A DNA stretch of 64,000 nucleotides, from contig NC_054751.1 in the NCBI RefSeq assembly GCF_018143015.1, forward strand, positions 32,626,347-32,690,346, read 5' to 3'. A model generated the notes under the pieces. The model searched no databases, was not told where the DNA came from, and was given only the letters and a program-made list of their open reading frames with translations. The stretch comes from Lytechinus variegatus. Its lineage: Eukaryota; Echinodermata; Echinoidea; Temnopleuroida; Toxopneustidae. Shown in pieces: positions 47,714 through 59,703 of this stretch (position 1 is its first letter; every line of letters starts with the position of its first letter). The position numbers and the translations under genes were made by a program.

Positions 47714-49399
47714 TTGACTGCTCCCCCCCCCCCCCCCCGGGCTGCTTGAATAGGATTAAATAATTGACTTACATAGGAAAAGGAGAAATAGCCATAAAAA
47801 AGAAATAAAGGATTGAGAGTGAATGGGGGAGAGAGGTATTGAATGAGAAAGAAAAAACAGATTGTGGGAAAGTTTAGAGGTAGATAAATGAGCCTAAAGC
47901 AACCAACAATGGATTAAATGATTTTTTTATATTGACTTTCTGGGTAAGAAGATTTTTTAAAGAAGAAAAAAAAAGGAGTGAACTCGTGCAAGACCTGAAA
48001 ATGGAACATAATTTGAATCACTTTTTGAATTAACATAATCTCACTGACTTACGATGGGGGTGGGGGAGTCAATGAAAAATATTGAATATAAGTATCAACC
48101 AAACTCTAAAGTTAAAATATCATGTTAAAAGTTTTTGTACTTTTATTGTTAAAGAAAAGATTTTTATTTATATTTTTTTGACAGAATCGGCAACTTCTTT
48201 GGGTGCTCCATCATGTCTTTACTATTTCCTCTGTAGTTTGGACTGCCTTATTTGGCTTTGATGAGGGTATGAAATTGTAAAGGAGAAATCTTCTGCATCT
48301 GATGGAGGCCGGGCCGCGAGGGGGGGGGGCTAGAGGGGCTTCAGCCCCCATCCCACTTTTTCCCAAAACCGTGAACAAAAACGTAAAAATGACCATATGA
48401 TTGTGATTTTTTTGCATCGTCAGCCCCCCCCCCCCCCCTTTGAAAACCGTTCCCCGGCCCCTGTGATGTGATGGGGGATGTGGTGAGGACATAGATTGGT
48501 AATACACGTGTGTTTCTGGTTTCATCTCTCAAAGTGGATTTTGTCTAAAAATTGTTTACGCCCTCAAAGTTCAGTCCATCCAACCAAAGATCACTTATGG
48601 TCGTCGCGGTACGGTCAGATCATATCAGAGTAAAAAATAAAGATTGCCGTGTCTCTCTCTCGGACGTGCGAAAGTACCGTAACAGACGTGTCCCGTTATC
48701 GGGACATGTGGGGGATCGGATGCGGCATTCATGAAATAGGACACTCACTGGTATATATAATAGTTCACTTCATTCGAGTTAATTGGGTAAGAAATAAAAC
48801 TTTTCATTTCTTCCACATCTTTCAATTCGACTCTGAATAGCTTGAATTGAGTTGGACATCATCTCTCGGCTAATCTCTTCCAATACTCGTCCATCCATTG
48901 CACAGGTGCATTATCGCCGCATGCGATCCGTAGTATAGTGCAGTTGAATAGGAATATCACGATTCCGTGATTCAGTAACTGGTATTGCACAGTAACTAAA
49001 TCGAGTGGTAAGGGTATGCGAGATTAGCCAGGATTGTGAACCATTAGCGAGACGGAGTGTCTCAACTCTCAAGACCCAACAAATCAGAAAATCTGTCATT
49101 TTATAAATTTAACTTTGATTTGTAAAGCTTATCATGCTTATGATCATTTTCAGGGTTTTTTAATGTAATTCACAGGGATTAGAAATAGTGTCCACAGATT
49201 TAGACAGCTGTCGCTGCCGCCGCGCCGGCAGCCATGTGTCAAGGCAAGGTCAAGGAGTGCATGTTATATTTAACATTTTTAATTCTTTTTAATTTTCTCC
49301 TCGTACACATGCACAGACGGCTCGCTATTGTGCAGCCACCATTAGGGAGTTAACAATGAAAATCCCCCCAATCATGCCAATGCCACGGGAAAAAGAACT
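47714..49399. other. Intergenic DNA with homopolymer runs
   Basis: C and G runs near 47722, 48320 and 48425. No gene is recognised. A segment at 49203-49350 recurs at 52118-52220. Confidence 0.45.
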
Positions 49400-50567
49400 G
49401 TATGATGGGGGGACCTAAAGCTACGCAGTTTGTTTTCAAACGATAAAAACTTATGGCAGTGAGTCCAAACTTCGCGCGTGTCCAAACTTTGCGGACGCTT
49501 ATTATCTCAAAAACTAGCCAATATCCTTAAAATCTGACATCATCAATGTGAAAAGCGACCTACAATTACCCTTCGCTGAAAGTTTCTTTAGGATTAGTCC
49601 AGTATTCATGAAAATATTGGCAAAAGATCAGCAAATTTGTCACCGTTAGCGCCCGTTTTGAAGAAAGCAACAAGCATCACGATATCACCATTTTACAAGC
49701 AGGAATCATAAAAAATTTGAGTTAAATGTGGTACTGACCGATTCCATAGCATTTTGCCATCAATCTGATATAAATATTTCACTTTTTGAGCTTGAGTCTT
49801 TGTTTAAATCGCCACAAAAGCTTTGGTGCGCGAAGTTAGGTCACACTTTTTCTGAACGGTTTTCCTGCACAGCCCACATTCGCCGATCGGAATAGAATTT
49901 TGAGATCGCGATACCAGCGAAACCCAGTGACCTACTTTACATTTTCGTCCATGATTTTATAGTTTATGATCTTGCAGTCAATGTGGTAACTATTTTTTGA
50001 AATGGTTTTGTATAAATTATGAATAATTTGTGGACAGAATTAAGCCTGATGAATATTTTTGAAAAGTGCGCGAAGTTTGGACACCCCATCATACTACTAG
50101 ACTCTATGAGTCTATGCCAATTTCAATATTTGAACAAAATATCTTTCACTAATTTGTGGTAAATATTCTAAAGATCATTAACCATAGAAGAAAATATCAC
50201 AGAACTCACTAATACAAAAATCCCGCTGTGTTTTCCGAACACCTGATTTCGCCGCCCGATGTAGCTAGAAGGGGTCCTAAAGCTACGCACTCGATTGATC
50301 ATGCAATAAAATAGTATTTCCCGTGCCTCAATTTTTAAATTATGTTCACATTATTATATGAAATTAAAGTGAATATAACTCCGAAATTCCAAACAGCCAT
50401 TGGTTTTCTCTGCATTTAGAGATTTATTGCAGCCTCTGTTACAAAAAATGAATAGGAATTGTTTGTCACTCTGCAGTCACAGTTCCACACACAGAGTGCG
50501 CATTTGCAATTGAAAACTGCATGCGCGATGAGTGGTGCGTAGCTTTTTTTAGGACCCCCTACCATAC
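49400..50567. mobile_element. Nested inverted-repeat elements sharing a GTATGATGGGG tip
   Basis: The outer ends gtatgatggggggacctaaa (49400) and ttaggaccccctaccatac (to 50567) bracket an inner pair: gtccaaacttcgcgcgtgtc (49462) and gcgcgaagtttggacacccc then atcatac (to 50094). A third partial end (ggggtcctaaagctacgcac) is at 50269. There is no coding content. Confidence 0.65.
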
Positions 50568-52939
50568 TAAAACAAAGATTATTCCATTTTGGCCTGAAAT
50601 GCACCATATAAACGGAAAAAAAAGTTGAAGGGGAAAAAACAGTGTCTTACATGTACTTCGGCTGTCCCGCAGCTTCACTTGACTTCCCTGGTTTCTTTTA
50701 AATATCCGAAATTAATACATAACCATATGGCCAATGAGTACCCTAGGTACTGCTGATCGAGCTCGTAGAACTTCGGTCTCTGTATTTGGTGAGTGGAGTC
50801 AATTGGACTGGAGTTCAGTGGAACAACCAACGTAACAGACCAAAGCTTTTGCTCTACCACAGGTTATGTGATTGCATCCAGTGATTGAATAAAAGAAACT
50901 TCTCTGACTGAGCTGAGCCTGAGTGCACTCACAATGTAGTAACAGTAAGTGCGAGTAAAGTCGGCGGAAGCGGGGGGGGACGTATCCCCCTAATTTTAGG
51001 TGGGGGGGACGATCCACGCCTAAGTTTTTAGTTGATGACCTTTTTTTTTGCTTGATTGTCAAAAAATTTTGGTAGTCCCCCCCCTGAAATTTTGGTTGAT
51101 AACCTTTTTTCTTTTTTTTTTGCTTGTCAATTTTGTTTCCTGCATCCTCCCTAAAATTTTTGGCTTCCGCTGCCAATGAGGGCAAGGTTACCTCAAAGAG
51201 GTGTTCGTGTAGGCTCCACTCCACTGGCCACTTCACTACCGCTACACCTACCCTAGACAGGAATAGCCGTCGTTTCTGGGGATTTATTTAACAATTTCTG
51301 ACATTTTACTATAATCCCATTCACCGACGGGCAACATTAGTGTGTTAGTGCGAGCCTGCATGTGTAATCAGGTCAACAATTCGGAGGACAGGTTTTGTCC
51401 AGATTTTTATTTTATTAAACTCTAAATGACATTATCTTGAACGAAGGCCCACTATTTTTGTTAGACTCTAATCTTTCTTTTGATGCTTTATAAGTTCTAA
51501 GAAAATAAGAAAAATATACGTTACTGATGATTTATTCCTTATTTTTTTAATTTTTTGCCGGAGAGGAAAAAATGGCAGCCGTGTGTTGCGTTCAACGTGT
51601 TGTGCTTTTATCAAGGCTTTCCGATTAAATTTTCTATATCATGGTCAATCAATGCGAGCGACAAGTTCTGAATGCATGCATATCCACAAGCGCAAAGCAG
51701 CGGCAAAAATCGCGATATATAGCGACTGGTACATACGTCTGTAAGGATGATGACGTCATCCAAGATGGCAACTTACGTTGACCAACGAAAGGATCGAAGA
51801 TGACTGTGTTTCGATCATCATTTGAAAGGAATTAGCGGTAACTGCGGTTTAAGGTTCGGTATTTCTGAATTTTATATTTTTTTTCATAAGTTTGAATGTA
51901 CTTTCTTTTTGATAATGTGACATTTTATGTACAAAAAAAACCGATACCAAAATCGGGTTTCCACCGAATGTTAGATCTAACGTTACTGCTAATATGTTGG
52001 CTGAACGTACGGGCCAACAACTCTTCAGTCTATGTATGGGTAAGTGGAGCCAACGCAGTTCAGCGGAACAACCAAAATACAGAGACTGAAGCTTTTGGTC
52101 TACACCTACCCTAGACAGCTGGCAGCCGTCTGTTTCAAGAAGTTTTTAAACATTTGTTTTTCTCCTTGTACACAGACGGCTCGCGATCATACAGCCGCCA
52201 TTAGGGGTCAACAATGCAAAAAAGCTTTCCCATGTCCTTTCAAGAAAAAAACCCCAACTTTTGATAAAAGAATTGATAAATCTAGTTAAATATGTACAAA
52301 GGTAATGGGGAGTTGTATGTGTGACATCACAAATGCTTATCTATTTCATCGGCCCAAATCATATCAAGTGATTGTTTTATAACATTCACAAGCAATGTTA
52401 CTTTGTAGACAGTAATAAATAATCTAGATACTAGTACATTTCATACTTTTCAATGTAGGCAGCACCTTATGATAAAGTGTAATGCAGGGCTCTGACTAAT
52501 TTATGAAATTATTTTTATTCAAATTTTATCCACAAAAATAAATATTGGATTGACAATGATAAGATATTCATCGGTGCAACTTACAAGGGGGACAAATCAT
52601 GCACACATGTACTGAGAAACTCTTGGACAAATGAATATTCTTGCCTCACTCTTGCATCATTGACTTTTGCACAGGGATTGCAGTTGGTTTCATATTTCAT
52701 TTCCTGTCAAATAGGCCACTAACATTTTCAGAATTTTAAAATAAAAAGATATCATCTCATCTTTGGAAAAAAGCTAAGAAATAAGTCGTGATTGCATTTG
52801 ATGATCCCTAATTATTCATGGTCTGATCGCAAGTTGAAACCAAGTGAAAACAAAGGGGAACTGTAACTAAAAATGATAAGTTATGGATTGTCAGAGTTTG
52901 CATTATTGTAATTTTTTGTTCTTTATCTCTAATTTTCAG
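50568..52939. other. Intergenic/upstream region of MGAT2
   Basis: No gene is recognised. G-rich runs occur near 50972-51010. Related segments at about 50770-50860 and 52025-52125 share ttcagYggaacaaccaa and a stem formed by cttcagtctatgtat / atacagagactgaag. Any non-coding first exon of MGAT2 would lie here but is not identifiable. Confidence 0.4.
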
Positions 52940-53618
52940 GTAGCTGCCAGTCACTTGCTTTGGGAAGCCCATTTTGTGACATCTGCCTGTAAGTGCCTGT
53001 CATTGAAGTATTTGATATTCTGAAGAGAGGTGGACACATCCTGCAATTATGAGGCTATTAAGAACTATCAAGACATTGCTTTTTGCGTGCGCAGGGATAT
53101 CTGCTCTGTGGATGATGATGTCATTATTAGGTGGTAATAATGATGATAATATGGAAGAATATATAATCCAACGTGCCAAACAACCGCGGGCAAAGGAACA
53201 AGGTGATAGTGTAGGTGACGAGAACAATGACATTTATAAAAATGTGGAGGGTAACAAACTGACATTGAGGGAGACAGACAAATCTGGCCATGAGCTTAGT
53301 AACAATACCCTTAATATTCACCATGAAAGAGATCAAGAACCTATCATGGCCAGTCTTCCTTTGACACGTGAAAAGCTGAAACAGGCGATTCTAACCATCA
53401 ACCACGAACAGAAGATATTAAACAAGGAGCGTTTTCCACACCGAGGGCCAGAGAGTATCGTAATCCTTGTGATGGTCCATGATAGGCTGGAGTATCTTGA
53501 GTACCTCATACAGTCATTGGAGAAGGCTGATGGTATCAGTGATGCTTTACTCATCTTCAGCCATGATTACTATTCAGAGGATATCAACAGAGTCATCAGG
53601 CAAATAACATTCTGTCAG
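52940..53618 (+). CDS. MGAT2: MGAT2 first coding exon (5' part; alpha-1,6-mannosyl-glycoprotein 2-beta-N-acetylglucosaminyltransferase), partial
   Basis: MGAT2 (GnT-II) is a Golgi type II membrane enzyme that adds beta-1,2-GlcNAc to the alpha-1,6-mannose arm, committing N-glycans to the complex type. The ATG is at 53049, after an in-frame TGA at 53013-53015; 52940-53048 is likely leader, preceded by an acceptor-like aattttcag. The 190 codons comprise a short basic N terminus, a transmembrane anchor (residues about 7-28), a polar stem (about 29-135), and the start of the GT16 catalytic domain: ESIVILVMVHDRLEYLEYLI, SLEKADGI and LLIFSHDYYSEDIN, matching human ELVLVVQVHNRPEYLRLLLD and LVIFSHDFWSTEIN. 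The donor CAG|gtaaaa follows ITFCQ in phase 0. The DxD-like and C-terminal parts are missing and presumably lie beyond 64000. The human gene has a single coding exon, so this intron is notable. Confidence 0.88.
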
Positions 53619-54149
53619 GTAAAATCCTATTCACATTGTCATTATTTCAAGTTCTCATAGTTCTTACTGTAGAGTGGCCGAATGTTCAAAAATACACCTC
53701 ACAAAACAGTCGTAAACAAGCAATCTCAAATCATATTAAATAGCCAGAAGAAACTAAAATGTAATTGTACATGTAGCTGAAATAAACTCAAAATAAAGAT
53801 GTTGACAAAAGGAAGTCCAGTGATGCTCTGATTTATTGGCCTGAATTCCAGACCTCACTAGAGATTCATTACCTTTAAAAATAATATATTCAAATATATT
53901 AGTAAAAATATTGTCACCTTGTCAATTCAACCAATAGATAAAGAGAGAATGGAAGAGCCCAGAAAAGTGGAAGAACCAATGGCGAAAGGTGAATCAATGA
54001 GGATGAGATAGGATGATATGAATGCAGACCTTCATTTTTCAGGAGAGCGATCGCGCCGGCGCTCCTACCGCGCTCCTAAAAAGAAATAAGGAGAGCAAAA
54101 AATCACGCTCCTAAAAAAAAAAAAAAAATTGCTAAAATTTCACATTTCA

Positions 54150-54480
54150 CATCTTAATATCCATGAAATGGCCTTCTATTTTCATAATTCCTTGAAATTA
54201 CTTTGATGTAGTTGAAAACTATCAAAAAAATGAAGAATATTCATCTCTTTCCCGACTCTGATTTTAATTTAAACTCGGTAAATATTGCAGTCCCATATGT
54301 AGATTTTCATGGCAACACCATGGAAGTCTACATGTGGGACTGCAATATTTGCCGAGGTAAGTTCAAATCAGAGTCGGGAAAGAGGTGAATATTCTTCATT
54401 TTTCTGATAGTTTTCAACTAAATCAAAGTAATTTCAAGGAATTATGGAAAAAAGAAGACCAATTCATGGATTTAAAGATG
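54150..54480. repeat. 330-bp long hairpin inside the 54026-57786 element
   Basis: Arms of about 160 bp pair around the centre near 54317, for example gaatattcatctctttcccg against cgggaaagaggtgaatattc, and gtcccatatgtagattttca against tggaagtctacatgtgggac. It is roughly 90% complementary by eye. Confidence 0.85.
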
Positions 54481-55423
54481 GTCATTTTCAAACGTGAGTG
54501 ACACGACAATCGGAGAGGTTTAAGGGCTCATATCTTCAAACTTAAAGGTTATGAATCAATCATGACTACTATATTATATACAATGTAGGACTGGCATGGG
54601 CCACTGCGAGTTTGATTTGAATTCAACAATTCGTTTAGTAGATATGATTAAAAAACGGTGCGTGAGTGACACGACAAATTTTGGACATGGGTTTCTGACC
54701 ACTAAGACATATGGTTGGATTCGTGCCCAAGTAGTTGTCATGGAGTACTGTGAGTACCAGTAAATGTACATAAATAGTGTACCTATCTAACACATATAGT
54801 CAAAATCAATCAAACCTTCTCTATGGAAAATGGTACCCTCCTATATACCGTGAGTGACACGACATCCAAAACGTGAGTGACACGACAAGTGCAAAAATAC
54901 AACATTTATCTCAACATTGAAAGTATTTTTTGCATGATCTAGAAGAGTAAAATACCATTAACCAAAAAACAAGCTTAATTACATAATAACTGCTTTCTTT
55001 AAAGTTCATAATATGTCATCCTGATTTTTTATTCTTGGTTTATGGTCATATTTGCCCATCAACTCACATTCCCTATACCATACGACATTGTCACACTAGG
55101 GCTTCTACCACTCTCCTCTTTAGAGGAGGAGGGGGCACTTGAAGGAGGTGTTATGAGGTCTTGGCATTGACATCAACTCAAACATTCTTTTTGTGGCCTG
55201 ATATCATTCAAAACTTTAACTCTTTCTCCCTATCTGTATATGAAAGTTTACAGGTTCATACAATTCAGCATCCACAACGGATGGAATAATTTTTCCTTGT
55301 AAGAAAGGTATTCTCAATAGTCACTAACATCATCTGGCATGGTCTGGTAGCCAATGATGTCATGTATGACTCCTTTTTCTTGAAATATTGGATTACAATA
55401 TTATCCTCCTTTAATATTTTAGG

Positions 55424-55650
55424 CATTGTCCAAATAGGACATGGCAGTTTCAATGTCTTTTTTGGTACCAAACCCCAATCACGTTGCTGCACACTTCAGA
55501 TGGACTATCAGCAAATCCTTGAGAAACTTGGGAATTCATCTCAACAAGCATAGGTTTTCTCCTGAACACTGCTTGTATGTGGACCCTCCCAAGGCAGTAC
55601 ATGTAGGCACTGTACCAAAATTCAGAGCTATGCTTTTAGCTGGAATCTTG
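55424..55650. other. Exon-like block of unknown origin
   Basis: On the plus strand it lies between an acceptor-like atattttag and a donor-like gtaagc, with a 70-codon open frame from 55441 (RWTISKSLRNLGIHLNKHRF, PEHCLYVDPPKAVHVGTVPK). On the minus strand another open frame follows below 55492 (DNIVIQYFKKKESYMTSL). Neither matches a family I can name. It may be a decayed transposon protein exon. Confidence 0.3.
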
Positions 55651-57976
55651 TAAGCACCTTTTCATTGCTAATTATTTGATCATATACCATACCACGGGAA
55701 TCCAGGGAAAGCCACAAGGTGAAAGACGCAGTCAGTACCTGATTCTTGCAGTCTGCTACTATTACATAAAAACTACAAGTTATTAGCCTTTCCTTTTCTA
55801 AGCCCTTGGATGTCACACTAAAATCCAATTCAGCATCCCAACCAGGCTCCCTTTATACCTCAATAGCTTTTTCCCCTCGAGGTCCAGCTCTGTTCTTATC
55901 AGGGTACCCCCCCAAAAAAAAAAAAATTGATCTACTGGTACATGGCAACCCATCCAAAGTTGCTCAAATCAAAATGCAGTCTTGGTTGGGACTTGTTGGG
56001 ACCTACATGAACATGCATCATTTTGTTGTAATGAATATGTGTAAATGCAAACCTGCTCTGAACACACATTGGCCCGCTTACGGTAGTTTGCTGTTCAGAC
56101 CCTACATGTAGTTAATCACTAGCGGTATGAATGGTGGCCGAACAAATAATGATTTTGAACTTGGCATGTAGCTGCTTCAAGCAATATCCAAAATGTTCTA
56201 TCAAATCTCAGTACATTCTCACCTGAAATGTTTATGTTTTCTTGCAAATTTGTTTATTTCATGTCCTGGAATACAAGCTTTATGGCAAATGAAAAGGTTG
56301 ATTTAATCAATCAGAAGGAAAAGAAAAATATTTTCTTTTCCGAATTTGAAAAAAATGTTTGGTGTTCATGGTGATCTCTTATATCTCATGTACACTACTT
56401 TACCACTAAATTTCTGCAAATTTCAAAAAAGGATCCCTGACTTTTCTAAAGCTCTATGAGTATAACAAAGAAATAACATTGCTCAAAAGAAAGGTGAACT
56501 TTCTGCTCATTTCTGTAAATGGAGACAGAGAATGTTCGAGTAATACCTAGGTATGACTTGAAACATCACCATCACCAACCCTTTATGCATTGTAAATTTT
56601 GTGTTGATTGATTATGTTGTTATATTCTTAATCACAGTACATTCACCAAAATATGAATTAGGATCCGAGTCTTCACACCAATGGAAAATTGTCAGGATTT
56701 TTTAAACCAAGGCAACCACGGAGAGGAGAGAAAATAGATGAACTCAATGTCAAATTCAATATTTCCATAAAAAGGAGTAAAATTAGGAAGATGGAGGAAA
56801 TTATTAGCCTAAAATAGGCCTAAATGATGTCAGGAACAACATTTTGACTGTATCCCTGGTAAAGCGCTTCAAAAATTACTGGATGTCCTTTTTTATACAC
56901 AATATAATACCGTGAGTGACACGACATTTCGTGAGTGACACGACATTGTGAGTGACACGACACAACTTTAACAGTTAATTTTAGCTTTACCTTAACACAT
57001 TGGACCAAGTTACTTTATATACAATAAGGTACAGATAAACTGTATTTGCTCCAGTACTGGGATAAATTGATTATCAGAATACACAGCTCTAGAAAACTTT
57101 ATGCATTTAAAACGTGAGTGACACGACAACCAGTTTTGAAAACTTCGAAACAAAATTTTTTTCAGAAAAACACTTCACAGATTTTTTTTTTGCTATTTAG
57201 GAGTTAGATACAATACACAGCTTGCATCTTGCCAACAAATGTGCTTCTAATACAAATTTTATATTGTGATAGGCAATATGTGAATTTTAATGGAAAAATC
57301 AACATTTTGTAACATTTAATTTCCCTTGTATAAAATTCACTGTATCTCAAGACATAATTAATACTTTTATGTAAATGAAATGGAAAAATATACTTTAAGA
57401 TGTCTAGTTTCAAAAAACATTGATGCCTAATGATTTCTACCAAGTTTTAATTTTCACCCCCATGTCCACTTTTGTTTGAAAATGACCTAGTGTGAAGTGG
57501 GAAATTTTAGCAATTTTTTTTTTTTATTTATTTTTTTAGCAGGAGCGCGTACGACATCTTGTAAACGTATTAATATGACCCAGACCTAGTTTCACCACAG
57601 ATTAATAATAGCTCCACAGCTATTGCATATACAATGTTAAGAAAAATCTACAATTTATCATACATGTATTGTAATGAATTGATTTGAGCTCCTCACGGAG
57701 ACAATTCTGAGGAGCTCAATTGAGCTCCTCAAATAAATAAGGAGAGCGATTTATTGAGCTCCAAGAAATTATAAACATGAAGGTCTGTGAATGAAGACGA
57801 ATGTTCTGAATGTAAATGAGAAAAGGACAATAGAATTATGTGGAGCTGCATGGAGTTGGAATGGCAATGGAATGATGTGATGTAGAAATTAAGGAATGAG
57901 AGAAATGGGTGTGTGACAATGGTATAGAAATGGGAAGTAAAGAGGACTGTGGAAAGCAAATTGAAAAACAATATGA

Positions 57977-58577
57977 TTAAAGGACAAGTCCACCGCTAAA
58001 AAAACTTGATTTGAATAAAAAGAGAAAAATTCAACAAGCATAACACTGAAAATTTCATCAAAATCGGATGTAAAATAAGAAAGTTATGACATTTTAAAGT
58101 TTCGCTCATTTTCAACAAAATAGTTATATGAACGAGCCAGTTACATCCAACTGAGAGAGTTGATGACATTACTCACTCACTACTTCTTTTGTATTTTATT
58201 ATATGAAATATTGTTGTTTTCTCGTCATTGTCATGTGAAATGAAGTTTCATTCCTCCCTGAACACGTGGAATTCCATTATTTTAACATTTTGTGCTTCAG
58301 GCAAGGAGGTCCTAATCGTCAAATTCGTAAAAATTGAAATATTATATAATTCAAACAATAAAAAACAAAAGAAATAGTGAGTGGGTGACATCATCGACTC
58401 TCTCATTTGGATGTAACTGGCTCGTTCATAACTATTTTGTTGAAAATAAGCGAAACTTTGAAATGTCATAACTTTTTGTTTTACATCCGATTTCGATGAA
58501 ATTTTCAGCATTGTGCTTGTCTGATTTTTCTCTATTGATTCAAATCAACATTTTTCTGAGGTGGACTTGACCTTTAA
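57977..58577. mobile_element. TTAA-type foldback MITE, long near-palindrome
   Basis: TTAA at 57977-57980 and 58574-58577. Ends aggacaagtccaccgc and gaggtggacttgacct. Arms of about 290 bp with ggatgtaactggctcgttca on one side and its complement on the other. It closely resembles 46215-46825 in reverse. Confidence 0.88.
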
Positions 58578-58608
58578 ACATGACAAAATTCAACCCTTAC
58601 ATTACTTA

Positions 58609-58726
58609 TACCTCGGTCACATTTGCTCTACGGCAGCCGTATGGTGAGTCGAAAACAGCCGTTTTAACATTTTTTGTACCAGCTACATATAGGTGATTTG
58701 AATGTAGAGCAAATGTGACCGAGGTA
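58609..58726. mobile_element. 118-bp MITE, TTA target duplication
   Basis: The perfect 23-bp inverted ends are tacctcggtcacatttgctc plus tac. TTA lies at 58606-58608 and 58727-58729. A TTA target suggests mobilisation by a PIF/Harbinger-type transposase. Confidence 0.85.
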
Positions 58727-58907
58727 TTAGAATTACAAGTTCGTACAATTTGTGTGCATTTCATAATGCATGCATAGAAATTGCGCTATTCTTGTTATGT
58801 CACTCCTTCACGTTAATCCTTTGAAACTTTCCTAGGTCTCCTTAATCCTGAGAGATTGGTTAACTACAGTGTTGTTAACACCATACTTAAATCATGTGCT
58901 TCTCTTT

Positions 58908-59590
58908 CAAAGGTTATTTAGGGTCAATGAACTTTGGGCATGTGAGGGGCATTTTCTGAATTTCCATCATAACTAATTTTTATGGAGCTAGTTCATAAAG
59001 CTTGGACGTAAGAGTAATCACGTATCACTTAACATCCTTTGCAAGTTTCAGGTCACATGACTAAGGTCAAAGGTCATTTAGGGTCAATGAACTTTGGATA
59101 TGTTGAGGGTATCTGTTGAATTACCATCGTCACTTTGAATGTTTATGGACATAGTTCATAAAATTTAGACATAAGAGTAATCAAGTATCACTGAACATCC
59201 TGTGCAAGTTTCAGGTCACATGACCAAGGTCAAAGGTCATTTAGGGCCAATAAATTTTGGTCATGTTGGGGGTACATGGATGTATTTGTTGAATAGGCAT
59301 CATAACTTAGAAAGTTTCAATTTGGATCTATTTCATGAAACATAATACACATATGCACTTGCATAGGTAATCAAGTATACTGTAAATTATTGTTTTGTGC
59401 ACACATCTTAGATCACGTGATCATGGTAAAGTCATTTTGGGTCAATGGACATAACATTTTATTATCATATGACCGTTTTCTTTTGTGAATAATTATTCAA
59501 TAGCTGTTTTCAAAGTCAGCACTGCTGTTACATGTATACCGAATCATGTAATGCAGGCGAGACTGCCAGACAGAGGCGTTCCCTTGTTTT
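58908..59590 (+). mobile_element. GGTCA-rich repeat element (copy 2, 5'-truncated)
   Basis: It shares subrepeats with 39696-41150: caaaggtcatttagggtcaa, gagtaatcaagtatcactga, and the shared 3' end tttcaaagtcagcactgctg to gcaggcgagactgccagaca. Confidence 0.75.
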
Positions 59591-59639
59591 TTATTATCAC
59601 TTGCGAGATGTGCAATTTTTACACAGCTTGTGTTGACCA

Positions 59640-59703
59640 TCAAACTGTTTTTACTCAGTTGGTAGAGCGCCTGTCTCCCACCTGGAAGGTTGAGGGTTCA
59701 AAC
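59640..59703 (+). mobile_element. tRNA-derived SINE, 5' part, broken in its B box
   Basis: A-box-like actcagttggtagagcgcct, then agggttcaaac. The B box ggttcaaaccc is regained only when joined to ccccgg at 61986. The body continues to about 62075 (atgttagaccaaaaggcata). Confidence 0.7.

Larger units (their letters stand above)
54026..57786. mobile_element. 3.8-kb inverted-repeat element with gtgagtgacacgaca motifs
   Basis: The ends cagaccttcat (54026) and atgaaggtctg (to 57786) are inverted with CAG/CTG tips. The flanking direct repeat TGAATG may be a shortened target duplication. Subterminal zones share gctcct/aggagc words and aaattttagcaattttt. The motif gtgagtgacacgaca occurs eight times, at about 54494, 54663, 54851, 54872, 56913, 56931, 56948 and 57114, always on the plus strand. 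It may be hAT-like. No transposase was recognised. Confidence 0.65.

Noticed and set aside
54493..57130. Repeated 15-16-bp motif as CRISPR-like direct repeats
   Set aside because: Spacing ranges from under 20 bp to about 2 kb, and flanks are AT-rich transposon DNA.
59640..59703. tRNA gene
   Set aside because: The A and B boxes are present only when two parts are joined across a 2.3-kb insertion, and a SINE body follows instead of a T-run terminator.
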